Assembly: GCA_949316495.1 (NCBI GenBank)
Contig: OX439000.1
Coordinates: 11,972,834-12,036,833 of the forward strand
DNA from: Amphiduros pacificus
Lineage: Eukaryota; Annelida; Polychaeta; Phyllodocida; Hesionidae
Length of the DNA stretch: 64,000 bases
Reading direction: 5' to 3'
The position numbers were made by a program, and so were the translations under genes. Positions 1-10,476 of the stretch are shown here, piece after piece. Under the pieces are notes generated by a model. The model did not search any database, was not told where the DNA came from, and saw only the letters and a list, made by a program, of their open reading frames with translations. Numbering within the stretch: position 1 is the stretch's first letter; every line of letters starts with the position of its first letter.

Positions 1-1868
1 CATATGAAAACCACACAATAATCACCAGGCAATAATATAAGCCCAATAATAATCCAGCAATAGCCCACCTGAGCTAACCTGGGATATCTATGAAAATCGC
101 ATGAAAACCGCCTGGTCCCTGCCATGCGGTATCCGCATGGTTAGTAAATCGCATGGAATTCACATGGCAGCCAGCTGGAAACCATGCGGCTGGCAAATCT
201 AAAACCGCCTGGTTACCATGCGTCTTACTTTTTTGTGAAAACCAGCTGTTGGAAACCACCTGGTTACCGCCTAGTTTTCAGCCGGTAGCCATGCGGCGCA
301 CATTTTCTAGTGTAGATCAGTCATACAAGGATCAGGATTTCTTTGGCGCCTTTCAAAGGGTCATGTCTACTTATTGCTTTGCCACACTTGATCAGAGAAC
401 CTTTCCATCATTTGTATGGCATTTGTTATTGAAATTAAATCTGATTCAATATTTACTCAGTCCGGTTATCATGGGTCAACAGATAAAAATATGTGTTTTG
501 CACAGTATAAGGGTACTTATTTTAAAGGTTTATTATTTATGTGCAACAGTTTGAAGACTGAGAGCAGAGCTTGCCTAAATTCAGTCAATTAAGTAAACTT
601 AATTTTACCTTCTGCCATATGGTTAGAAATATATGTAGTTGTACAGTTTTTAAAATTTGACAATATCTATTATATTTCCAACAGTCATTAAGTACCTCCA
701 CTGCTGGATAGAGTCTTTGAAATGTCACAGTCCTCGGTAAGATTCTTTTGTCAGCTATCATTATAGCCATGGATGACTGGCCAGGCTCTGTCAATGCCTT
801 CCAGGGTGCTCCTAATTGGAACCTTCCGCTCTGTGGAGTCCGCACCTTGCGTGTCTTCACTGACAACAGTTTGAAAGGCCAACGTCTTTCTATAAGTGGA
901 TCGGGAAATACAATATAAATGAAATTTAATTCGCCATTTTTGAAGATTTTTGAATTTTTAATCGTTATTTTTTTTTGTGGCGGTAGGGGGTCCATTATGA
1001 TTTAATCCATTTGCAACAGATGACACCACTACAGTAATATATGGCATTATTAATTTTTATATTTCCAATGGAATGCAATCACAACATAAACAACACAAAC
1101 GCCATCTTTCCAAATTCGTTTAAGTATTAATGTTAGTTTCATATTATTTCAAGACAAGAAAAATTAATGTGAAGAAAACGAGAATTATCTAGATCAGAAG
1201 GTATTTGCTTTTTATATCAACATCATTATTATAAAGAGCTACCAGGGTATTGCCAATCGGACCTCTAATACACTGAGTTGTTATATTTCTGTTATGAAAG
1301 AGATGTGTATTGTCCTGCATTTAGTGGCGGTGTAGCAGACACAGTTGGACCCTTCAATCGGATCTGCTGTTTGAGATTGCCTACAGACAATTTTCTTGTT
1401 GTGATCTCCTTTGCTCAGCCATTCAGCTCATCGGATCTCCGTCTTTTCAGCCCTCTTGCAACACTCACAACATCTAACTTTGGATTCACAAATTCGTCTG
1501 TATTCAGCTTATTGTCCTAGCACGAATGGTTCTTGACATGTTAACATTATATGATACACTAGAAAATGTGCGCCGCATGGCTACCGGCTGAAAACTAGGC
1601 GGTAACCAGGTGGTTTCCAACAGCTGGTTTTCACAAAAAAGTAAGACGCATGGTAACCAGGCGGTTTTAGATTTGCCAGCCGCATGGTTTCCAGCTGGCT
1701 GCCATGTGAATTCCATGCGATTTACTAACCATGCGGATACCGCATGGCAGGGACCAGGCGGTTTTCATGCGATTTTCATAGATATCCCAGGTTAGCTCAG
1801 GTGGGCTATTGCTGGATTATTATTGGGCTTATATTATTGCCTGGTGATTATTGTGTGGTTTTCATATG
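1..1868. mobile_element. Long-terminal-inverted-repeat (foldback-like) DNA element
   Basis: Positions 1 to about 313 reappear almost base for base in reverse complement at about 1555-1868. The arms start CATATGAAAACCACAC and end GTGTGGTTTTCATATG. They are packed with small palindromes built from CATGCGG and CCTGGTT blocks; 122-140 reads CCATGCGGTATCCGCATGG. The ~1.24 kb between them has no transposase that I recognise. This is the layout of a non-autonomous foldback or long-TIR MITE. The left flank is outside the window, so no target-site duplication can be scored. The near-identity of the arms suggests recent movement or gene conversion between them. Confidence 0.8.
696..859 (-). other. Possible captured exon inside the long-TIR element
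   Basis: On the minus strand a 164-nt open stretch is bounded by an acceptor (TTGTCAG) and a donor (GAG followed by gtactt). It lies in an open frame of 136 codons (995 down to 585). The peptide contains RKVRTPQSGRFQLGAPWK, is not simple-sequence, and has balanced composition, unlike the surrounding repeats. It could be a host exon carried by the element or a remnant of a lost transposase. I do not recognise the family. Confidence 0.25.
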
Positions 1869-2292
1869 GTTTATTGAGGATATGGCATTAGGGTGGTTCA
1901 TGCTCGCTGGGATATTGGTTGAAATTACCAATTAAAATTACTAAATTACTAGTTTTATGAAAGTTATTATAGTTGCTGATTGATTTTTTTTTATTAATGA
2001 CAAAAGCATCATTTTCATTTCAACAGAGAGATCTTTATTGGAACAATCTTCATCACAATATATAGTATTCAAATGTTTTAATCTTGATACATCACAATAC
2101 CAATATTATAACTTCAGCAATGTACAGATATTTAAATAACAATTTATCTTAGTACACATTTGGATAAATACAGTTATTAAAATATTCGAATCATTTTGTT
2201 AGAACATAGATTAAGCAGTTCTTGATGTTTAAGAAAGTTATTATGCAGCATGAATGAATCTTTAATTTCATGACATAATATTTATACATTAA
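1869..2292. other. Intergenic, nothing recognised
   Basis: AT-rich sequence between two mobile elements. It has no plausible exon, RNA gene or repeat structure, and ends at the TTAA that flanks the next element. Confidence 0.5.
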
Positions 2293-3801
2293 AGGGGGAG
2301 TTCCTAATAATCTAACCTTATTTTTTTTTAACATGTAATGAAATATATGGTAATAAGATATCATATCACACACATCCTACATTAATCTGGCCAACTGTTT
2401 ATTTACAAAGTGGATCTTTGTTGTGGCAGCAGGCTGTCCTGGAAAGAAAGGTCGGGTTCGGGAGGGTAATAAAACTTCGGAGATTTTACGTCACGGGTGT
2501 AACTCCTTATCCCGGGAAACTGGGTCTCACAATGGTGGGTGAAGCTGGGCCCTCAACATGTACTCAAAATAAGCTGCTCTCATTGTCAGGGGAATTGTGT
2601 GTCATAAATATTTGCAACAAAAGTAATTGACAAGGGATCAATGTTTTCAATTCCCCAAATATTGTGGCAACAAAAGTTTGAAATACACAAAATATGCAGG
2701 TTTGAAACACAACCAGGGTTATCTATGAAGAGAACATTTTGTTCTTGAGTCAGGATATGGTAACAGTTGGGCCTGAAACAATGACTACCAGAGGTTCCCT
2801 AGGCTAAAATTCTTATTAGACCACATCACAAACCTAGTGATGATTAGATTAGCTGAACAGAGGTCATTTCACAATCCACAAAACAGAGTAAAGAAGTTCT
2901 AGACAAGTCTCCACTACTGATGTCATGATCAAGTGGCAGTGTCAGAAACACTAGCATACTAGGCCAGGGTGCTGAAATGAGAGGTGAATGTAGATACCTC
3001 AGTGATTCAATGTGTTGTCCCCAGGAAAACATTTACCAAAATATTGTCAAATTTAAAGAAAATGTTCCTTAATTTTAAAACCTCTTTTAACAATAATTAT
3101 TTTATATGAACATGTTTGTGATATGCAAGTCTTTTCAAGATTTTAAACTTTGAGTATATACTTTGTGGTCCATACAAATGACTGAAAAATAAGATAAGTT
3201 AAATGGCATGGCCATGGTTCATGTTTTGTTTTCATAATTGTTAATTGGCACAGTGTGATATGTTGTGTCATAACAAACTATCTGCTATCATAACATATAC
3301 TATTTTGATTTGTTGAAGATCTTCCCCACTGTCAGACTCTTCTCAATCACAGTTTGCAGGCTACGAGTCTTGTTTGTTGTGGGGGGTCAAATTGCCATCC
3401 CTGAACTTTACCCTGCTCAATAAAGCTACCTGAAGGTGGCTCAGACCCACTTCTTTCATCCTCAGATGATCCACATAAACTTTGGACCTCTACTATGTCA
3501 GAAACACTTGTTGAACAATCACTATCTGTAAAATCTCCCTCCGACTCCATGATGCTGGGCTAGGGGTTTTCCCAAAATGTTACACTCTCTACGTCACCAC
3601 CCCACGTGACAGGGGGTAATAAAATTCCGGACTGACTTCGGAGATATGTCATGATCCAAACTTTGAAGTGAAATTTGATCATCACAATGTTTACAAGATA
3701 CACTTGAAATTTGTGAGATGACTACTGGCAACCAAATGAATGATTTTATGACAAAAAAACACATGGTTTGGGGTACAACCCAATTATTAGGAACTCCCCC
3801 T
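2293..3801. mobile_element. piggyBac-like non-autonomous element (TTAA-flanked)
   Basis: The element starts AGGGGGAGTTCCTAATAAT and ends with the exact reverse complement ATTATTAGGAACTCCCCCT. TTAA lies immediately outside both ends (2289-2292 and 3802-3805). TTAA target duplication is the hallmark of the piggyBac superfamily. The ~1.5-kb interior has only short frames and no DDE transposase, so it would need an enzyme supplied elsewhere. A related motif, GGTAATAAAA(C/T)TTC-like with CTTCGGAGAT, occurs near both sub-ends (around 2465 and 3615). Confidence 0.85.
3347..3550 (-). CDS. Short acidic ORF inside the piggyBac-like element, hypothetical
   Basis: A 67-codon minus-strand frame starts at ATG and encodes an acidic, serine-rich peptide (MESEGDFTDSDCSTSVSD) that runs into VQGWQFDPPQQ. 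Acidic N-termini followed by a short aromatic segment are common in transposon-associated proteins and in proteins with a P2X7-like C-terminal domain. Only this N-terminal part is present here. It may be a relic of the parent element's gene, or chance. Confidence 0.25.
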   Translation of the reverse strand: MESEGDFTDSDCSTSVSDIVEVQSLCGSSEDERSGSEPPSGSFIEQGKVQGWQFDPPQQTRLVACKL

Positions 3802-3805
3802 TTAA

Positions 3806-4219
3806 AGTTGGCATAGTAACCAGCCTATTTTGACATCATTCCTTGGTGATCTTGAATTACAATATAAGCACCTGCTGGTCACAAGTAATGAATCACATTT
3901 CAACTTTCAATATCTTAACAGTTCAGGTATTTCTAGATTTAAAGGTCCATTCATCATATTCGTGACTTATCATCTAATACTGCAATTTTGTGACATGCCA
4001 TTCTGAATTGTCACTCTTGCATGGAATTTCTTTTTTTCTTTTTTTTGGTAATTGTTCTGTACTTAGTACCTTATATTACGTACTTTGTCCCTTTTATGGT
4101 AATGTGAATATTCAGACCTCACAGGGCCCTTTATTTATGCTCATTCTGCACTGAATCTTTCCTACTGATATCTTATGTAAGATAGTGGTACACATCAAAA
4201 TGTGCTCATGTGAGTCCTT
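3806..4219. other. Intergenic, nothing recognised
   Basis: AT-rich sequence with short T-runs (around 4030-4045). No exon, RNA gene or inverted repeat seen. Confidence 0.5.
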
Positions 4220-4800
4220 AAGTCCTGCATGGATGTGTGTCTGCTCATTCTGTACTGAATCCTTCCTGCATGGATGGGTGTCTGCTCATTCTGCACTGAA
4301 TCCTTCCTGCATGGCTGTGTGTCTGCTCATTTTGCACTGAATCCTTCCTGCATGGATGTGTGTCTGCTCATTTTGCACTGAATCCTTCCTGCATGGATGT
4401 GTGTCTGTTCATTCTGCACTGAATCCTTCCTGCATGGATGTGTGTCTGCTCATTTCGCACTGAATCCTTCCTGCATGGATGTGTGTCTGTTCATTCTGCA
4501 CTGAATCCTTCCTGCATGGATGGGTGTCTGCTCATTCTGCACCGAATCCTTCCTGAATGGATGTGTGTCTGCTCATTTGGCGCTGAATCCTTCCTGCATG
4601 GACGTGTGTCTGCTCATTCTGCACTGAATCCTTCCTACATGGATGGGTATCTGCTCATTCTGTACTGAATCCTTCCTGCATGGATGTGTGTCTGCTCATT
4701 CTGCATAGATGGATGACAGCACATTCTGCATGTAGTCCTTCCTGTATGGATGGGTGTCTGCTCATTCTGCATGGATGGTTGTGACTGCTCGTCCTGTAAA
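4220..4800. repeat. Minisatellite, 41-bp unit
   Basis: About a dozen head-to-tail copies built from TGCATGGATGTGTGTCTGCT followed by CATTCTGCACTGAATCCTTCC. The last copies (from about 4705) are shorter and rearranged. Open frames across it in both directions are by-products of the repeat. Confidence 0.9.
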
Positions 4801-5019
4801 AAAATTGTGTCATATAGTATCATACTTGGTGCTTCAAGAGGATCTGAACCTACTAGATATCTTAAGTATTTTTTATCAAATTTAGTGAAAAAAGACTAAC
4901 AGTATCATTATCTTCATTCAGAAATAAGACATTACATTCATGAATTATTGATATATGAGATCCCCAAAACAAGGATGTGTCAGGGTAATTTGAAATTGCT
5001 CTCTCACAAGTTATAGGGA
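4801..5019. other. Spacer between minisatellites
   Basis: AT-rich unique sequence; nothing recognised. Confidence 0.5.
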
Positions 5020-5750
5020 ACCTCAAAAGTGATGGAGAACCTCACAAGTGATAGGGTACCACACAAGTGATGGGGGACCTCACAAGTGATAGGGAACCTC
5101 ACAAGTGATAGGGTACCTCACAAGTGATAGGGTACCTCACGAGTGATGGAGAACCTCACAAGTGATGGAGAACCTCACAAGTGATAGGGAACCTCACAAG
5201 TGATAGGGTACCTCACAAGTGATGGAGTACCTCACAAGTGATAGGGTACCTCACAAGTGATAGGGACCCTCACAAGTGATGGGAAACCTCACAAGTGATG
5301 GAGAACCTCACAAGTGATAGGGTACCTCACAAGTGATGGGGAACCTCACAAGTGATGGAGAACCTCACAAGTGATAGGGTACCTCACAAGTGATAGGGAA
5401 CCTCACAAGTGATGGGAAACCTCACAAGTGATGGAGAACCTCACAAGTGATAGGGTACCTCACAAGTGATAGATTACCTCACAAGTGATAGGGACCCTCA
5501 CAAGTGATAGGGAACCTCACAAGTGATAGATTACCTCACAAGTGATAGGGACCCTCACAAGTGATAGGGAACCTCACAAGTGATAGATTACCTCACAAGT
5601 GATAGGGACCCTCACAAGTGATAGGGAACCTCACAAGTGATAGGGAACCTCACAAGTGATAGGGTACCTCACAAGTGATGGGGAACCTCACAAGTGATGG
5701 GAAACCTCACAAGTGTTGGGGAACCTCACAAGTGATGGGAAACCTCAAAA
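5020..5750. repeat. Minisatellite, 19-bp unit
   Basis: Close to 38 head-to-tail copies of CCTCACAAGTGATAGGGAA. The last five bases vary in a few forms (GGGTA, GGGAA, GAGAA, GATTA). Variants recur in blocks; for example a three-unit block (GATTA, GGGACC, GGGAA) repeats near 5465-5620, a sign of higher-order duplication. Confidence 0.95.
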
Positions 5751-6227
5751 CTTGACATATGTGATGTACAAACCACATGAGTTAAAAGCACATAAGTGAT
5801 GTAACCACACAAGAGATGTTCAAACCATATGGGTAACATACAAAACACATAAAACATCTACAATACAAGTGATGCTCAATCACAAATTATGGGCGAGGGT
5901 AGCGATTCTCCCATGCATGCATAAAATCCTGTAACCTGTACTCACCATTTGTCCAACTTTCATATTGTAGTCTTTCTTCATTCTGTTCCATTTGAAATTT
6001 GTTCCATTTGAAGTTATAAATCTGTATATGAATTGACTCAAAACGATGGGGAAGTTTCTCATATAGTAAGAATACCTGATAATTGCTGCCTTCTCTTCAA
6101 TGTCGTCTGCTCAATGTGTCAGAGGCTTGAAATGAACACACAACCCACGCTGTCAACTTTACACAGGGAGATCAGGACAAACCAAATATCTCCAAATAAT
6201 TTTCTGACAGCACAATAATTTCCGAAA
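5751..6227. other. Intergenic, nothing recognised
   Basis: Degenerate tail of the 19-bp array (ACAAGTGATG-like pieces to about 5880), then unique AT-rich DNA without a credible exon. Confidence 0.5.
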
Positions 6228-7625
6228 TGTGATAATATTTTAGAGCAATAATTTTCCAAGGGATATATTTTCCAAGGACTACAACTTTCCAAGGGTTATA
6301 TTTTCCAAGGGTTAATTTCCCAAGGGCTAAATTTTCCAAGGGTGATATTTTCCAAGGGTAATATTTTCCAAGGGTAATATTTTCCAAGGGTTAATTTTTC
6401 CAAGGGCTAAAATTTTCCAAGGATGATATCTGAATATAATTTCTGAGAGCAATAATTTTCCAAGGGTGATAATTTTCTAAGGGCGATACTTTCCAAGGGC
6501 TATAATTTTCCAAAGGTGATATTTCCCAGGCCTATAATTTCTCCAAGGGTTATATTTTCCAAGGGCAAAAATTTTCCAGGGGTGATATTTCCCAGGGCTA
6601 TAATTTTCAAACATTTCCCAAGGGATAATTTTTCTGGGGGCTAACATTTTTTAAGGGTAACATTTTCCAAGGGTAACATTTCGCAGGGTTATAAGTTTTC
6701 CAAGGTTGATATTTTCCAAGGGTAATATTTTCCAAGGGTGATATCTCAATAATTTTTCTGAGAGCAATAATTTTCCAAGGGTGATAATTTTCCAACGGTG
6801 ATACTTTCCAAGGGGAACATTTCCAAGGGCTATAATTTTCCAAGGGTAATTTTTTCCTAGGGTAACATTTCCTAGGACTATAATTTTCCAAGGGTGATAT
6901 TTTCCAAGGGCTAAAATTTTCCAAGGGCTAAAATTTTCCAAGGGCTAAAATTTTCCAAGGGTAATTTTTTCATAGGGTAACATTTCCTAGGGCTATAATT
7001 TTCCAAGGGAGATATTTTCCAAGGGCTAAAATTTTCCAAGGGTAACATTTTCCAAGGGTAATTTTTTCCTAGGGTAACATTTCCTAGGACTATAATTTTC
7101 CAAGGGTGATATTTTCCAAGGGCTAAAATTTTCCAAGGGCTAAAATTTTCCAAGGGCTAAAATTTTCCAAGGGTAATTTTTTCATAGGGTAACATTTCCT
7201 AGGGCTATAATTTTCCAAGGGAGATATTTTCCAAGGGCTAAAATTTTCCAAGGGCTAACATTTTCCAAGGGTAATTTTTTCCTAGGGTAACATTTCCTAG
7301 GACTATAATTTTCCAAGGGTGATATTTTCCAAGGGCTAAAATTTTCCAAGGGCTAAAATTTTCCAAGGGCTAAAATTTTCCAAGGGTAATTTTTTCATAG
7401 GGTAACATTTCCTAGGGCTATAATTTTCCAAGGGTGATATTTTCTAAGGGCTATAATTTTCTAAGGGCTATAATTTTCTAAGGGCTATAATTTTCTAAGG
7501 GCTATAATTTTCTAAGGGCTATAATTTTCCAAGGGCTAAGTGATGTTTTCCAAAGGTGATATTTTTCAAGGGTAATATTTTCCACGTGTAGTATTTTCCA
7601 AATGTGATATTTTCCAAGGGCTAAA
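6228..7625. repeat. Minisatellite, ~17-bp TTTTCCAAGGGCTA unit with higher-order structure
   Basis: Dozens of copies of (A)TTTTCCAAGGGxTA. A compound block of roughly 165-185 bp, marked by a TTTTTTC(C/A)TAGGGTAACA variant, recurs at about 6850, 6960, 7050, 7165, 7275 and 7390. Long minus-strand frames such as MENFSPWK repeats are artefacts of the array. Confidence 0.92.
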
Positions 7626-8085
7626 GGCGAGAGAGCTGAGGTGAGGGAGCTGAGGTGAGGGAGCTGAGGTGAAGGAGGTGAGGTAAAGGAGTTGAGGTGA
7701 GGGAGCTGTGTGGGAGGTGAGGTGAGAGAGGTGAGTAGTGGGAGGTGAGGTGAGGGAGTTGAGGTGAGGGAGCTGTGTGGGAGCTGAGGTGAGGGAGCTG
7801 TATGGGAGCTGAGGTGAGGGAGCTGTGAGGGAGGGGAGGTGAGGGAGCTGAGGTGAGGGAGATGAGGTGAGGAAGCTGTGTGGGAGCTGAGGTGAGAGAG
7901 GTGAGGTGTGGGAGCTGAGGTGGTGGAGGGGAGGTGTGGGAGCTGAGGTGAGGGAGCTGAGGTGAGAGAGGTGAGGTGTGGGAGTTGGGGTGTGGGAGCT
8001 GAGGTGAGAGAGGTGAGGTGTGGGAGCTGAGGTGTGGGAGCTGAGGTGAGGGAGCTGAGGTGTAAGAGCTGTGTAAGATACAATT
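7626..8085. repeat. Purine-rich minisatellite, GAGCTGAGGTGAGG unit
   Basis: About 460 bp of GAGCTGAGGTGAGG / GTGTGGGAGCTGAGGTG units with near-complete purine asymmetry on the plus strand. Two overlapping minus-strand frames of 183-193 codons (Leu/Ser/Pro/His-rich) are artefacts of the repeat. Confidence 0.9.
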
Positions 8086-8265
8086 AGACAGCCCTCTTCC
8101 CTCATCTCAGCCCTCATTCCTCAGTTCAGCCCTCTTCCCTCATCTCAGCCCTAATTCCTCAGTTCAGCCCTCTTCCCTCATCTCAGCCCCCATTCCTCAG
8201 TTCAGCCCTCATTCCTCAGTTCAGCCCTCTTCCCTCATCTCAGCCCTCTTTCCTCATTTACCATG
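8086..8265. repeat. Pyrimidine-rich minisatellite, 19/38-bp unit
   Basis: Alternating 19-bp half units, TCAGCCCTCTTCCCTCATC and TCAGCCCTCATTCCTCAGT, make a 38-bp period. The strand asymmetry flips from purine-rich to pyrimidine-rich at about 8090. Confidence 0.88.
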
Positions 8266-8381
8266 TCACAACCCATGTATTTTTCTGAATAATTTAGCCA
8301 TAGTTCAATCATAATACCCTTTTAAAAAAATACCAATGCTAAAATGTTGGCCTTCAGCTTTGATTTTTTACAAGTCCTTTT
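8266..8381. other. Spacer between the last minisatellite and the solo arm
   Basis: AT-rich unique sequence without recognised features. Confidence 0.4.
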
Positions 8382-8690
8382 CATATGAAAACCACCTGGC
8401 TTAATTCACATGGAAATCACCTTTTGTCAATTCTCCTGGCATACTCTTGGTTTTTACCTGGTTTACGCATGATAACCACATGGAAATCATCTGGTTCAAT
8501 TCCATGTGGTTACCGCCTGACTTTTTGCCATGCGGTTACCACCTGTCCAACCAGGCAATATCCATGTGATATTTGCCAGGTGGTAACCGCCTGGCATAAA
8601 ACCAGGCGAAAACCGCCTGGCAGCCACATGGCAGACACATGATTTACCTGCCATGCGGTTGCCAGGCGGGGAACATTTGGCCATGTAGGG
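8382..8690. mobile_element. Solo arm related to the long-TIR element
   Basis: It starts CATATGAAAACCACCTGG, like the terminus at position 1, and carries the same CATGCGGTTACCACCTG and CCGCCTGGCA motif vocabulary. The order is different and I find no partner arm nearby. It is probably a diverged or solo terminus of the same superfamily. Confidence 0.6.
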
Positions 8691-10379
8691 GGGACGATTA
8701 GTAATTGTGATCACATTTCTAATTAATTCACGGAACATCACTGGTTCCCAGTGTACGGCAGCATCAATTTTAAAATTCTCCAAAGTGGTGAATCTTTCTC
8801 ATAGTTGTGCCACCTAAATGCCCTCATACAACTTCAATGATGTAGATTACCCTGAAGGAGGGCGTGGTTATTGTCTGGCATAGATTGAATGGTCACAATA
8901 CATTATAATATGATTAGGTAGCAACTTATCACCTGTAATTTTCTGATGTTTAAATCTCATTTCTGTGATGACACTACCCTTGTACCTTTTTATGCGCGAA
9001 ATCATCTAATAAAATGTTCATACCTGACCATAATGATTTATTATAAAAAGATCCATGACCTGTAACAATTAGTGAAAAATGTAAAAACATATTCTCACTT
9101 AATTAGGTACAGCTTTTTTATTAAGTGATATATTTTCTATTTCTATCGCAACCACACAAAATGCATTTATCACTTGACCAAGTAAGTCGATACAATCGCA
9201 GACACACAATTATACGTTTATAATAATTCTTGCGAAATATAATACTGGGTATACAATTAAGCTGAAAATGGTAACTGAGCACGCATATTGGTAGGCATAA
9301 GCCTCAAATGCTGAAAACTTCTGGCAAAAAGGGAGAATCAATCCAGCCAGGTCCCACAAAGACGTTAATCCAAACACCCCTGTAATTATTGCAGTTTTTA
9401 TGAATATTTGGATATGTGCTTGATAGTTTGATGTAAAGTACGAACAAGCTCAGTGTCGACATGTGAGAGTGATAGCTAGGCATACCGTCTTCCCAGTGAC
9501 AGTCATGTTGAAAACATAGACATTCATAATCACATTAAAGAGATGATAAATTCTGGTCTCGTAGGTGAAATGGAATACACATCTTGATTTGTCATGCACA
9601 AGGTATTTTGAACATATTTTCCCATCAATTATTATTATTTTATTTCAAATTCATCAGCATCTTACTATTACATAAAGATCTCCAGATAGAATGTTTATTT
9701 AATGGTATATCAATAATTAGATTGTATACAAAATTTAGTTATGCGCTAACCGTTTTGTTTGACTTCAATAAACCCTTTAAAGCCATATTGCATATATACA
9801 TATGCATAACCAAAATAAAGACAAGTAGACTATAATAACGCCCAGAACAGGAAACACCCACATTCATGTATACAAATATGTAGTAATGATTATGACAATA
9901 ACCATGTAGTGCTGATCAGTTAACTTAGAGAGGATAATCGTGTCTTATCTAAATGAGTAATAAATGAAAGCAGATTCAAGCCTGGAGCAATTAAGAGTAT
10001 GTTTATTCATTGTGTCGTTTAGTGAATAACTTAAATGAAGTCAAGTGAAATGATAACGCAAACTAGCCGCAGGACATCCTGTGACTTGGGCCATCTGAAT
10101 CTTAATCAAATTAATAAAATGACGTCATAGGTAGTTTTAACATCGTAAATTACTGTATGCCTGCGCGTCCATATTCGACATAGCTATGTAGCTACTTTAT
10201 GCGCCTGCAACTTCCTTCAATGTTACACCCTGAGTAGAATTGATGAGCAGATCTACTTAATGTAAACGGGGAGCAGAGTGCGGCAGTGGTCACATCTTAC
10301 CTGGCTCTTGTGAGCTTCATATGTCTTTGCAACTGCATCTATCCACAATGACTTTATCCTTGACTTAAGACTCAACACA
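8691..10379. other. Intergenic, upstream of the defensin-like gene
   Basis: AT-rich sequence without credible exons. A perfect palindromic CRE-type site TGACGTCA lies at 10120-10127, about 360 bp upstream of the next start codon. Short open frames (for example near 9584-9835) have the composition of noncoding DNA. Confidence 0.5.
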
Positions 10380-10392
10380 TTATATTCATATA

Positions 10393-10401
10393 TTATATAT
10401 G
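10393..10401 (+). promoter_or_regulatory. Candidate TATA box of the defensin-like gene
   Basis: TTATATATG lies about 76 bp upstream of the ATG. That would place transcription start about 50 bp before the start codon, a normal arrangement for a small secreted-protein gene. It is AT-rich context, so this is a candidate only. Confidence 0.35.
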
Positions 10402-10476
10402 ATTTGATACAATTGGAGTACATACAAAACGCGGCGCACAAGGGATTATACTGAAAGAAGTGAGAGAGGTTTGAAG

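Noticed and set aside
1-1868. Polinton or other virus-like element because of long terminal inverted repeats
   Set aside because: Far too short, with no polymerase, integrase or capsid-type reading and no large open frames.
5020-5750. CRISPR-like array
   Set aside because: Units are contiguous 19-mers without unique spacers, in a eukaryotic context; it is a minisatellite.
7502-8117. Two 183-193-codon Ser/Pro/Leu/His-rich minus-strand proteins
   Set aside because: They are translations of the GAGCTGAGGTGAGG array in two frames, with no splice or start context.
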